From: Methylomonas koyamae
GTDB lineage: Bacteria > Pseudomonadota > Gammaproteobacteria > Methylococcales > Methylomonadaceae
Reading direction: 5' to 3'
DNA length: 64,000 nucleotides
Assembly: GCF_001644025.1 (NCBI RefSeq)
Contig: NZ_LUUK01000197.1
Span: 1 to 64,000 of the forward strand
Part shown: piece by piece, positions 49,681-60,472 of the stretch
Position numbering within the stretch: the stretch's first letter is position 1
Layout: the number at the start of each line of letters is the position of its first letter
Notes under the pieces: model-generated
Databases searched by the model: none
What the model was told of the DNA's origin: nothing
The model's input: the letters and a program-made list of their open reading frames with translations, nothing else
Translations under genes and position numbers: made by a program

Positions 49681-49791
49681 AAGGCTATCCCCGTCCGGAA
49701 TAGCCGTACGGCCTGACTGGGACAGCCCGCCCTCAAAACCAGGCCAACAACCGAAAAACTAGCAGCCGGAAAGATTCATCGCCGCGCAACC

Positions 49792-50796
49792 TTAATGACT
49801 GCGCTGCACCGAGAAATGAGCCAAGGCTTCCAAAGCGCGCTTGTAGTCCGAATCCGGCAAGCATTGCAGCGCCTCAATGGCGGCCGCGGCGGCTCGATCC
49901 GCGCAACGCTCGGTGTATTCGATCGCGTTCGTAGCCTTGACGACTTCGTAAACTTCATTGAAAGCGTCCCGAGAGCCCTGCCGAATCGCATCTACCACCA
50001 CTTTGGCCTGACGCTCGTCGCCATGTTGAATTGCGTAGATCAGCGGCAAGGTCGGTTTACCCTCCGCCAAATCGTCGCCCAGGTTTTTACCCAGTTCCTC
50101 ACTGTTAGCCTTGTAGTCCAGTGCATCGTCGATCAATTGAAATGCCACGCCCAATTGTTGCCCATAGACCGCCAAGCCGTTTTCGACGACAGCGTCGGCG
50201 GCCGAAACCACCGCCGCCAACCGAGTCGCCGTGCTGAACAGGATCGCGGTTTTGCGGGCAATCACTTCGAGATATTTAGCTTCGCTGGTTTCGGGATTGT
50301 TGCAATTCAACAGTTGCAACACTTCGCCCTCGGCGATAGCCGTGGTAGTTTTGGACATGATGTCCATCACCCGCATGTTGTTGGTGCGGACCATCATTTC
50401 GAACGCACTCGAATACAGATAATCCCCGACCAAAACGCTGGCGGCATTACCCCAGACCGCGTTGGCGGACTCCTTGCCGCGTCGCATCGCCGATTCGTCG
50501 ACAACGTCGTCATGCAATAGCGTCGCGGTATGGATAAATTCGATGACCGCCGCCAGTGTCAAGTGATGATCGCCAACCTCGCCCAACGCCTTCGCGGCCA
50601 ACAACAACAACATAGGCCGCAAACGCTTACCGCCGTTACCTATGATGTAATGCCCGATTTGATTGATCAGGACGACATCCGAACTTAATTCTTGCAAAAT
50701 TAAGCGGTCGACAGCTTGAGACTCCTCGCTGGTCAAATTTTTGATCGAATCAAAATCTATGGCACCGCTAGTCGGCGCTGAATCTGTGGCTATCAT
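49792..50796 (-). CDS. ispB: Octaprenyl diphosphate synthase IspB (trans-isoprenyl synthase)
   Basis: A 334-residue long-chain polyprenyl synthase. The first aspartate-rich motif is LLHDDVVDESAMRRG and the second is FQLIDDALDYKA. It builds the octaprenyl side chain of ubiquinone. I favour the ATG at 50796, close to the E. coli length of 323; a GTG eight codons upstream is an alternative. It diverges from the rplU-rpmA-obgE operon, the usual arrangement in gammaproteobacteria. Confidence 0.93.
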   Translation of the reverse strand: MIATDSAPTSGAIDFDSIKNLTSEESQAVDRLILQELSSDVVLINQIGHYIIGNGGKRLRPMLLLLAAKALGEVGDHHLTLAAVIEFIHTATLLHDDVVDESAMRRGKESANAVWGNAASVLVGDYLYSSAFEMMVRTNNMRVMDIMSKTTTAIAEGEVLQLLNCNNPETSEAKYLEVIARKTAILFSTATRLAAVVSAADAVVENGLAVYGQQLGVAFQLIDDALDYKANSEELGKNLGDDLAEGKPTLPLIYAIQHGDERQAKVVVDAIRQGSRDAFNEVYEVVKATNAIEYTERCADRAAAAAIEALQCLPDSDYKRALEALAHFSVQRSH

Positions 50797-50931
50797 GGAA
50801 AGAGTCTGAACGCTGATCACTACGGCAAATTTTGTCTGGTTAGCCGGTCATGCTATGAATAATACCGAATAGTGTCAATAGTACCAGTCCGAACATGGCT
50901 TTAAACCGTTAGTGCTAAAAGCATTTTTTGT

Positions 50932-50960
50932 TTGACGTAACTTGCCTCCAAACATATAAT
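50932..50960 (+). promoter_or_regulatory. Strong sigma-70 promoter of rplU operon
   Basis: TTGACG (50932-50937), a 17-base spacer and the perfect -10 TATAAT (50955-50960) lie 45 bases upstream of the rplU ATG. This is the best sigma-70 promoter seen in the window and fits the high expression of ribosomal proteins. Confidence 0.85.
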
Positions 50961-51005
50961 CCGCTGTTCACTATTAACAGTTTATGCTTGATGGAGCTTA
51001 CGCCG

Positions 51006-51317
51006 ATGTATGCGGTAATTCAAACAGGTGGCAAACAGTACCGTGTCGCAGAAGGTACTACCTTAAAAATCGAAAAACTGGAACTAGGCGCGGGCGACAG
51101 CGTGGAGTTCGACAAGGTATTGATGGTTCAATCAGGCGACTCTGTAAAAGTTGGTCAGCCTTACGTTGAAGGCGGAAAGGTCACCGCAACCGTGGTTTCT
51201 CAAGGTCGCCACAAAAAAGTCCGTATCATCAAATTCAGAAGACGCAAGCACCACATGAAAAAACAGGGGCATCGTCAATATTACACGGAAGTCCAGATCA
51301 CTGGTATTTCCGCATAA
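51006..51317 (+). CDS. rplU: 50S ribosomal protein L21
   Basis: A 103-residue protein starting [14 protein letters not shown], with [23 protein letters not shown] and the terminal YTEVQITGI, typical L21. I chose the ATG at 51006, which gives exactly the family length. It is the first gene of rplU-rpmA. Confidence 0.98.
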   Translation: MYAVIQTGGKQYRVAEGTTLKIEKLELGAGDSVEFDKVLMVQSGDSVKVGQPYVEGGKVTATVVSQGRHKKVRIIKFRRRKHHMKKQGHRQYYTEVQITGISA

Positions 51318-51336
51318 CATTCACAGAGGTTAGATC

Positions 51337-51594
51337 ATGGCTCACAAGAAGGCAGGCGGTAGTACCCGCAACGGTCGCGATTCCAATGCACAACGCCTGG
51401 GCGTCAAACGTTTTGGCGGCCAAGTGGTTAAAGCGGGCAACATTCTGGTTCGCCAACGCGGCACTCAATTTCACCCTGGCACCAATGTCGGCATCGGTAA
51501 AGACCACACCTTGTTCGCGACCGCGGACGGCAAAGTGGTTTTTGAAGAAAAAGGCCCGAAAAACCGCAAATACGTTAGCATCGCAGCAGCGTAA
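51337..51594 (+). CDS. rpmA: 50S ribosomal protein L27
   Basis: An 85-residue protein starting [17 protein letters not shown], the invariant L27 N-terminus that reaches the peptidyl transferase centre. It lies 19 bases after rplU and ends before a good terminator. Confidence 0.98.
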   Translation: MAHKKAGGSTRNGRDSNAQRLGVKRFGGQVVKAGNILVRQRGTQFHPGTNVGIGKDHTLFATADGKVVFEEKGPKNRKYVSIAAA

Positions 51595-51625
51595 CATCGC
51601 CAGCAGTGCTGCAAGGCACCACTGA

Positions 51626-53831
<2,206 letters not shown>

Positions 53832-53848
53832 CCGGCCCGAGCTCCGGA

Positions 53849-54937
53849 TCAAGTATTCTGAATCACGATATTCGGGAATCGGCCGCTGAAATCCTTGGCT
53901 CTCAGCGCCAGTTTCGCGGCCATTTTGCGGGCGATGGCCTTGTAGATTTGCGCCGGCCGCCCGTCCGGATCGGCAACTACCGTCGGTCGGCCACTGTCGG
54001 CAAACTCCCGGATTTTAATATCCAACGGTAACGCACCCAACAGATCCACCCCGTTTTTGGCGGCCATCGCCACGCCGCCGCCTTGACCGAAAATAGCCTC
54101 TTCGTGACCGCAGTTGCTGCAAATATGCAGACTCATGTTTTCGACCAATCCCAGTATCGGAACGTTGACCTTTTCGAACATGCCCAAGCCACGCTGAGCG
54201 TCTATCAACGCAATGTCTTGCGGCGTGGTCACGATGACCGCGCCGCTGACCGGAATCTGCTGAGCCAGCGTCAATTGAATGTCGCCGGTACCCGGCGGCA
54301 AATCGATGATCAAATAATCGATGTCGTGCCACTGCGTCTGCCCCAACAACTGCTGCAGAGCGCCGGTTACCATCGGGCCGCGCCAAATCATCGGTTGATC
54401 GGGATCGACCAGATAACCGATCGACATGGTCTGGACGCCGAAAGACAACTTGGGTTGCAATATCTTGCCGTCCTCGCTGTCCGGCTGACCGGACAAACCC
54501 AGCATGGTAGGAATGCTGGGGCCGTATATATCGGCATCCAAAATACCGACCTGAGCGCCTTCGGCCGCCAACGCCAAGGCGAGATTCACCGAGGTCGTCG
54601 ATTTACCGACGCCTCCCTTGCCCGACGCCACCGCGATAATATTTTTCACATTCGGCAAGGGCTTCAAGGTCTTTTGCACGGCGTGCGACACAATCTTGAA
54701 GGACACTTCGACCTCCAGCTTCCCAAGCCCCGGCAACGCGCGCAAGCGTTGCTCCAACTCGGCGCGCAGCTCGCCAACGTAACTCTTGGCCGGATAGCCC
54801 ACTTCGACGACGACGCTGACCGCGTCGCCGTCCACCGTAATCTTCTTGACGGCCTTAGCCGACACCAAATCGGTCTCGACATTCGGGTCAATGAAATTTT
54901 TCAATATATTTTCGACAGCCGCTTTTTCAATAGCCAT
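53849..54937 (-). CDS. mrp: Iron-sulfur carrier protein Mrp/ApbC
   Basis: A 362-residue P-loop ATPase. An N-terminal MIP18-type domain (1-~90) is followed by the deviant Walker A GKGGVGKST, DADIYGPSIPTMLG and a CxxC in HICSNCGHEE that holds the bridging Fe-S cluster. It assembles or transfers Fe-S clusters. It converges with proB, and in gammaproteobacteria it usually neighbours metG, here found 5.5 kb away. Confidence 0.95.
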   Translation of the reverse strand: MAIEKAAVENILKNFIDPNVETDLVSAKAVKKITVDGDAVSVVVEVGYPAKSYVGELRAELEQRLRALPGLGKLEVEVSFKIVSHAVQKTLKPLPNVKNIIAVASGKGGVGKSTTSVNLALALAAEGAQVGILDADIYGPSIPTMLGLSGQPDSEDGKILQPKLSFGVQTMSIGYLVDPDQPMIWRGPMVTGALQQLLGQTQWHDIDYLIIDLPPGTGDIQLTLAQQIPVSGAVIVTTPQDIALIDAQRGLGMFEKVNVPILGLVENMSLHICSNCGHEEAIFGQGGGVAMAAKNGVDLLGALPLDIKIREFADSGRPTVVADPDGRPAQIYKAIARKMAAKLALRAKDFSGRFPNIVIQNT

Positions 54938-55110
54938 TCACAACTCCTACAATAAGCCAATAACCAAGCAAAATAGTGGGGGAAGATACCATCTTCCGGG
55001 AAGCCAAGAAACCCGGACAACCAAATCCACGGGCTTTCTTGCCAGGCCGCGTCAAACGCGCTACTCTCCGGGCGGAAACAACCATCCGACGCCCCAGTCC
55101 CGTCACCGTC

Positions 55111-56451
55111 ATGATCGCCTTAACCCGTCCGCCTATCCGCCATTCCCCGGTCCACTCTCCGTTGCTTATACCATTCGCGCTGATACTGGCGTCGTTGCTA
55201 AGCGGCTGCCAAACCTTAGCCTTCTTTTCCGAGCCACAATCGGAAAAAGTCACCTGGACGGTCAAACCCAACGAAGTCGTCGAGACTCACCAATTCAGCC
55301 TCTCCGCCGACTTGAACATCGTCGGAGGCCTGGCCACTCTCTCCAGCCGGGAAAACGATACGCTCTCGGACATTGCTCGCCATTACGGCCTGGGATACAA
55401 CGACATTACCCTCGCCAATCCCGGCCTGGATCCCTGGAGCTTACAGAACGACAGCACGATATTGCTGCCCTTGCAATTCATAATCCCCGACGCGCCGCGC
55501 CAAGGCATCGTATTGAACCTGGCCAACATGCGCATGTTTTACTTTCCGAACACCCGATCGGTCTTGACCTATCCGGTCGGCATCGGACGAGAAGGCTGGA
55601 ATACACCGCTGGGTCAGACGCAAATCGTCGCCAAGAAAGCCAATCCGGCCTGGACCGTGCCGGAATCGATCCAACGCGAACACCAGGCGCTGGGCGACCC
55701 TCTCCCCAAAGTCATCCGCTCCGGCCCGGACAATCCTCTCGGCTATTACGCAATGCCGCTGGGCTTTAAGGGCTATTTGATACACGGAACCAACAAGCCC
55801 TACGGGATCGGCATGCAAGTCAGCCACGGCTGCGTACAGCTCTACCCGGAGGACGTGGAAAACCTGTTCAAGCAAGTCGACATAGGCACACCAGTACGCA
55901 TCGTCCACCAACCCTTCTTAGCCGCCTGGGCGGGAGACACGCTGTATCTGGAGGCCCACCAACCGTTGGATAAATGGGAAAAGCAACGCAAGCAACTGGA
56001 AAAAGACCTGCGCGGCAAATTGAAGCAGCTCGCCGCGGAACGGCAAGCCACACTGGATTGGCCCAAGGTGGAAGCCACGCTCAAGCGCGCCGACGGCGTG
56101 CCGACACCAGTACTCGTCAACAGTCCGAACCTTGCCGAACTAAGCGCCGCCGCGCCGCAGCTCGAACATCCGGAACGACTGTTCGGCCAACCGGAAATCG
56201 GCGAACTGGACGCCGACGCCTGGTCGACGATCATCGCCGATGTGTTCCAGAGCGAAACCGAAGCGCAAAAGCTGGCGGCCATGCTCAATCACCAAGGCCC
56301 GCCGATCCCGGCCCGCAAGATTGCCAGCAACGGCAATTACCGCGTCTTGGCCGGGCCTTTCAAAACCAAGTCCGAAGCCAGGGCGGCGGCAAAACGCATC
56401 AAACAGAACTTCGATATCGACGCGATGCCGCAAGCACCTTCGGCAAACTAA
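55111..56451 (+). CDS. L,D-transpeptidase lipoprotein with LysM-like and SPOR domains
   Basis: A 447-residue envelope enzyme from the ATG at 55111. The signal peptide ends in the lipobox LLSGC. A LysM-like segment (SRENDTLSDIARHYGLGYND) is followed by the YkuD catalytic domain with the HGTN and SHGCVQLYPED motifs (catalytic Cys). A charged coiled stretch and a C-terminal SPOR-like repeat (YRVLAGPFKTKSEARAAAKRI) complete it. It should cross-link peptidoglycan or attach lipoproteins. The SPOR domain targets denuded glycans at septa. It diverges from mrp by ~170 bases. Confidence 0.88.
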   Translation: MIALTRPPIRHSPVHSPLLIPFALILASLLSGCQTLAFFSEPQSEKVTWTVKPNEVVETHQFSLSADLNIVGGLATLSSRENDTLSDIARHYGLGYNDITLANPGLDPWSLQNDSTILLPLQFIIPDAPRQGIVLNLANMRMFYFPNTRSVLTYPVGIGREGWNTPLGQTQIVAKKANPAWTVPESIQREHQALGDPLPKVIRSGPDNPLGYYAMPLGFKGYLIHGTNKPYGIGMQVSHGCVQLYPEDVENLFKQVDIGTPVRIVHQPFLAAWAGDTLYLEAHQPLDKWEKQRKQLEKDLRGKLKQLAAERQATLDWPKVEATLKRADGVPTPVLVNSPNLAELSAAAPQLEHPERLFGQPEIGELDADAWSTIIADVFQSETEAQKLAAMLNHQGPPIPARKIASNGNYRVLAGPFKTKSEARAAAKRIKQNFDIDAMPQAPSAN

Positions 56452-56458
56452 GCCGCCG

Positions 56459-58729
56459 TCATTCCGACAAGGCCCCCGGCTTCAGCAACGCGGTGGCTTG
56501 CTCCACCGGCACCGGCTTGCTGAAGTAATAGCCTTGGCCGTAATTGCAACGCTGTCCGGACAGGAAGACCAACTGCTCCAAGTCCTCTATGCCCTCCGCG
56601 ACCAACTCCAATTTCAACTGGCCGGCCATCGCGGTAATCGCGGCCACGATCGCCCGGTCGCTGTCGTCGGTGGAAACGTCCTTTACAAAGGCCTTGTCGA
56701 TTTTCAACGTGTCGAGCGGAAACCGCTTTAAATAGCTCAGCGACGAATAACCGGTACCGAAATCGTCCACCGAGATCCGCACGCCCAAGCGCTTTAAGCC
56801 TTGCAGAGTGGCTAACGTGGTGTCCACATCGCGCATCATGATGCTTTCGGTGATTTCCAACTCCAATAATTCAGCCGGCAAGCCGGTTTCGGCCAACACG
56901 GTCGCAACCACGTCCAACAAGCCGCGTTGATGTTGAAAATCCTGGAACTGCCGACCGGATAGATTGACGGCGACGCGCACCGGCGTACCTGTCTCGCGCC
57001 AGCACTGGGCCTGTTCGCAAGCGGTCCGCAACACCCATTCGCCTATCGGCACGATCAACCCGGTTTCCTCGGCCAAACCGATAAACTGATCCGGCATCAC
57101 CATGCCCAAGGTCGGACTATGCCAGCGCAACAGCGCCTCCATGCCGATTACCGCCCGGCTATCGATTTGCACTTGCGGCTGGTAGTACAGCGACAGCTCG
57201 CCCTGACCGAGCGCGCAACGCAAATGATGCTCAAGCTGCAGATACCGCTGCGCGGTACTGTTCATTTCCGACGTAAAAAACTGATAGTTGTTCTTGCCGA
57301 GCTTTTTGGCGTGGTACAGCGCGGAATCGGCCTGCGCCAGCAGTTCGTCCAGATTGCCCGAGTTCTCCGGAAACACGCTGATGCCGATGCTGGCCCGCGA
57401 ATAAATCTGGTGTTGGTTAATGACAAAGGGTTCATTCAGTAGCCCCAAAATCTTGACCGCCACCTTGGCGGCATCCAGGCTGTCCTTGATGCCGGGCAAC
57501 ATGATAATGAATTCGTCGCCCCCCATGCGTGCCGGCGTGTCGCCTTCACGCAAGCACGAGGCGATGCGCTTGGCCACCTCTCTGAGCAATTCGTCGCCAA
57601 CGGTATGGCCGAACGAATCGTTGATAGTCTTGAAATTGTCCAGATCGAGAAACAAAAAAGCCACCACCTCGCGTTTGCGCTGCGCCCGCGCGATGAATTG
57701 CAAGGCGCGGTCGGTCAGCAGCGTGCGATTGGGTAGATCGGTCAGCGCATCGAAATGCGCCATGTAATCCAGGCGCTGGCGAGCCCGCTTGACCTCTTCC
57801 ATCTCCCTGGCGTTGTCGATCACCAACGATAACGAATGCGCGAAACTGGCCGCCAACTCCTCGTCGTTGGCGCTAAACGCCTCGCCGCCGACTTTGTCGC
57901 ACAAATAGATCCGCCCGTACACCCGACCGTGCCGGGAAATCGGCACCGCTAACAGCGATTTCATCGGCGGATGATGCGGCGGAAATCCGATGCTACGCGG
58001 ATCGGAGCGCATATCGCTCAAGCGCAGCGAAATATCCTCTTCGATCACGACGCCCAACAAACCCTTGCCTTGCGGCAGCTCGCCGATTTGCTTGGCCTGA
58101 GCCTCGCTGATTCCGGAATAAATGAATTCAGCCATCCCGCCGTGCTCATCGACGATACCAATCGCCCCAAAATCGGCGTCCAACAGCTTACGCAAGGCAT
58201 CGAGCCCGGCTTGCAGCAATTCGGTTTCTATCGACGTCCGAGCCAACACCCCCAACAAGCTTCTGGCGGCCTCGTTGAGGGCGGCCAAGCGCTCGACCCA
58301 AATCACGGTCTGGCGATGGTTTTCCTCGGCGATGTCCCGCAAACGCACGCTTTCGAGTAACAACTGCCGATCGCGTTCCAGCAAGGCCTGCAAAATGCTT
58401 TCCCGGGTCACGACGCCGACAAACTCGTCGCGGCTCATCACGGCCAACACTTCCATGCCATGCTTCCGCATGGTTTTCAACGCGGTACGGATACCGGCAC
58501 CGACCGGCACGGCCGCGAGCTTGCGATGCTCGACCAAGTCGGCAAAAATCCAGCCAGGGTGCAGGGAAATGTCATGGTGGGTAGCCACGCCGCAAAAATC
58601 GGCACTAAGTTCGCCATCGCGAAATACCGCGTACACGGTACTGCCATTCGCCCGCCCCTTTGGCCGGTCTTCTTCCCGGACCCTAACCACATCGGGCCAA
58701 AGACAGGCCTTTACCGTCAATTCCTTCAT
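56459..58729 (-). CDS. CBS-GAF-GGDEF-EAL cyclic di-GMP regulatory protein
   Basis: A 756-residue cytoplasmic protein. A CBS pair (~1-120, VLAVMSRDEFVGVVTRESIL) and a GAF domain (~160-310) sense signals. The GGDEF domain (~320-480) has MGGDEFIIML and the inhibitory I-site REGD five residues before it. The EAL domain (~500-750) has GMEALLRW, ESIMM, DDFGTGYSSL and GYYFSKP. Both cores look intact, so it could make and degrade c-di-GMP, with product inhibition. It is coupled by ATGA to the small upstream gene. Confidence 0.92.
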   Translation of the reverse strand: MKELTVKACLWPDVVRVREEDRPKGRANGSTVYAVFRDGELSADFCGVATHHDISLHPGWIFADLVEHRKLAAVPVGAGIRTALKTMRKHGMEVLAVMSRDEFVGVVTRESILQALLERDRQLLLESVRLRDIAEENHRQTVIWVERLAALNEAARSLLGVLARTSIETELLQAGLDALRKLLDADFGAIGIVDEHGGMAEFIYSGISEAQAKQIGELPQGKGLLGVVIEEDISLRLSDMRSDPRSIGFPPHHPPMKSLLAVPISRHGRVYGRIYLCDKVGGEAFSANDEELAASFAHSLSLVIDNAREMEEVKRARQRLDYMAHFDALTDLPNRTLLTDRALQFIARAQRKREVVAFLFLDLDNFKTINDSFGHTVGDELLREVAKRIASCLREGDTPARMGGDEFIIMLPGIKDSLDAAKVAVKILGLLNEPFVINQHQIYSRASIGISVFPENSGNLDELLAQADSALYHAKKLGKNNYQFFTSEMNSTAQRYLQLEHHLRCALGQGELSLYYQPQVQIDSRAVIGMEALLRWHSPTLGMVMPDQFIGLAEETGLIVPIGEWVLRTACEQAQCWRETGTPVRVAVNLSGRQFQDFQHQRGLLDVVATVLAETGLPAELLELEITESIMMRDVDTTLATLQGLKRLGVRISVDDFGTGYSSLSYLKRFPLDTLKIDKAFVKDVSTDDSDRAIVAAITAMAGQLKLELVAEGIEDLEQLVFLSGQRCNYGQGYYFSKPVPVEQATALLKPGALSE

Positions 58730-59064
58730 ACCTTGGCGCTCAAGCGCACCGAGACGTCCAAATCGGCGTGCAAAATCTCGTCGATGCTCATCAGCGGCTT
58801 AACCTGACCTATCACAAACTCGATCAATGCCTCGCGCGAAGCCCGGTTCAACAGGCTTTTTCGGACCAAGATATCGCTGATGATTTCGTCGTCGCACTCG
58901 ATATGCTCGAACGGCGCTTTCACCAATAATTCAATGGCGCGGCGCATCGCGATACAGCCGATTGGCGAATCGCGCCCCAAAATCAACATGTCTTTCAGTG
59001 GAGGAATGGTGTATTCGCCAAGCACGGCGGAGATATTGACCTGATTTTGAGTTTGCTTGAACAT
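58726..59064 (-). CDS. Small protein coupled to the c-di-GMP regulator
   Basis: A 112-residue cytoplasmic protein (MFKQTQNQVNISAVLGEYTI ... VSVRLSAKV). It has alternating beta/helix character with LGRDSPIGCIAMRRAIELL and ALIEFVIGQVKPLMSIDEIL. No catalytic motif is seen and I do not recognise it. Its stop overlaps the start of the CBS-GAF-GGDEF-EAL gene, implying co-translation and probably direct regulation of it. Confidence 0.6.
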   Translation of the reverse strand: MFKQTQNQVNISAVLGEYTIPPLKDMLILGRDSPIGCIAMRRAIELLVKAPFEHIECDDEIISDILVRKSLLNRASREALIEFVIGQVKPLMSIDEILHADLDVSVRLSAKV

Positions 59065-59327
59065 GCCGGTAACCTTATTTCCCTAAGTTTGACCGGTAAT
59101 TTAGCAGAAATTAAGCACTCTCAGGACTGGGCCCAAGGACGGAACTCACCGGAGCGGGTTAATCATTACGGAACAACGGAAAGCCGAACCGCCGGGCAGA
59201 CGGCTTGCAAGAACGAAAGACAGAAACGCCAATCCAGATCGGCGAAAGTGAAAATTGAGAGTTGGAACACAAAAAACCGGACGGTAAGGCTACCGCCCGG
59301 CTGGCAGAGAAAACGCCGGCAGAGAAA

Positions 59328-59591
59328 TTAGTTTCCGCCCTTGAAGCTGATTTGCAAAGCGTGCAGCGAATTCACGCAATCCGCGCTGGCTTGAAGGTTA
59401 GGATTATCGTGGCAGGTTTGGTTTTGCGCCTTCGCTTCCTTGATATTGGCCACATACCAAGCAACGGATTTACCCTCGGTAGCCGCCTTGTCTTCGTTAA
59501 CCTCGGAACTAGCATTGGTTACATTCAGGATCGCGGCTCCCCCGAGTACCGCAATCGCGGCGGCAGCTATAAATTTGTTGGCGTTTTTCAT
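59328..59591 (-). CDS. EexN-like small exported protein
   Basis: An 87-residue protein with a hydrophobic N-terminus (KFIAAAAIAVLGGAAILNV) and the motif SVAWYVANIKEAKAQNQTCHDNPNL ... ADCVNSLHALQ. The pattern W-Y, N-P/N-I and two cysteines spaced by ~14 is that of EexN-family proteins of conjugative plasmid entry exclusion. Chromosomal relatives exist without plasmid functions. Unlike typical EexN it has no lipobox. It is transcribed alone, so its role here is uncertain. Confidence 0.6.
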   Translation of the reverse strand: MKNANKFIAAAAIAVLGGAAILNVTNASSEVNEDKAATEGKSVAWYVANIKEAKAQNQTCHDNPNLQASADCVNSLHALQISFKGGN

Positions 59592-59848
59592 AAAGACTCC
59601 TTCGCTATCTGTTACCGGAAATTTGGAATCCCGTATTGGCGGGACACCGGTAATCTAACAAAAAATTCTAGCGTTAAAAATGTGGCGGATTGCCGCGCGA
59701 CAATCTGTCCGAATATAGCGGCAAATAACATAATTCAATTAAAGCATCGGATCAGTCAGCATAGCAAAGCCCCTAGCCGACTGTCTTGAGATTAGCCCGC
59801 GAGTAGCGGCGCACGGACCTTGCCGATCGCGCCGCGAAGCGGACTGGC

Positions 59849-60247
59849 TTATTTGATTTTCAACAACTCCTTGCCGTCGCTAGCGAATTTACAAATCCCG
59901 GCCGCAAAATAAGTACATTCTTCGGATTGCTCCAGCTTGGCGCCGTTTGGGGTCAAATGTACTTTTACCGAGCACGAACGCGCCTCGCCCTCGATATGCT
60001 TTTTCAAAACCAACTCGTTTTCGGCAATGACTTTAGCTTCGCCAGAAATTAGAGCAGAACATGCGTGCTTGCCGGCCTCGTCGGGATTCGGTTCGAAATC
60101 CACATCCACGGTGACATTGGTATCGTTACCGACCGTATTAATCTTCAAATGCTGAACGTGGTTACCGTCGCGCAACAGATAGTGATCGGTCGCCGCCATT
60201 ACGGAACCGGACATTAGCGCGATGGCCAAGAACAAGGTTTTTTTCAT
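59849..60247 (-). CDS. Hypothetical exported protein
   Basis: A 132-residue protein from the ATG at 60247. A signal peptide covers 1-~19 (ends GSVMA), followed by a beta-rich domain (HYLLRDGNHVQHLKINTVGND, VTVDVDFEPN) with four cysteines (HACSAL, RSCSVKV, EECTYF, GICKFA), likely two disulfides. No family is recognised. Most of the upstream open frame is non-coding. The gene is monocistronic and divergent from metG. Confidence 0.6.
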   Translation of the reverse strand: MKKTLFLAIALMSGSVMAATDHYLLRDGNHVQHLKINTVGNDTNVTVDVDFEPNPDEAGKHACSALISGEAKVIAENELVLKKHIEGEARSCSVKVHLTPNGAKLEQSEECTYFAAGICKFASDGKELLKIK

Positions 60248-60472
60248 GATGTAGCCTCTTTTATTGTGATTTGAAATCGGGCAAGCCCCACGCGGAAAAA
60301 TCCCGATCGGCACCCCGGCGTCGCCGAAGCGTCGAGCTTGGCGGCGATTGTACCCTACTGCCCGACGTTGCCCAAGAACCCTTGCCCGCCGCCGGCTTGT
60401 CGCGCCTTGCAATGAAAGCCCAGGCGATTTATGCCATAATCGCCGGCTCCTTTTTCCGGCCGTTTTACCGCC

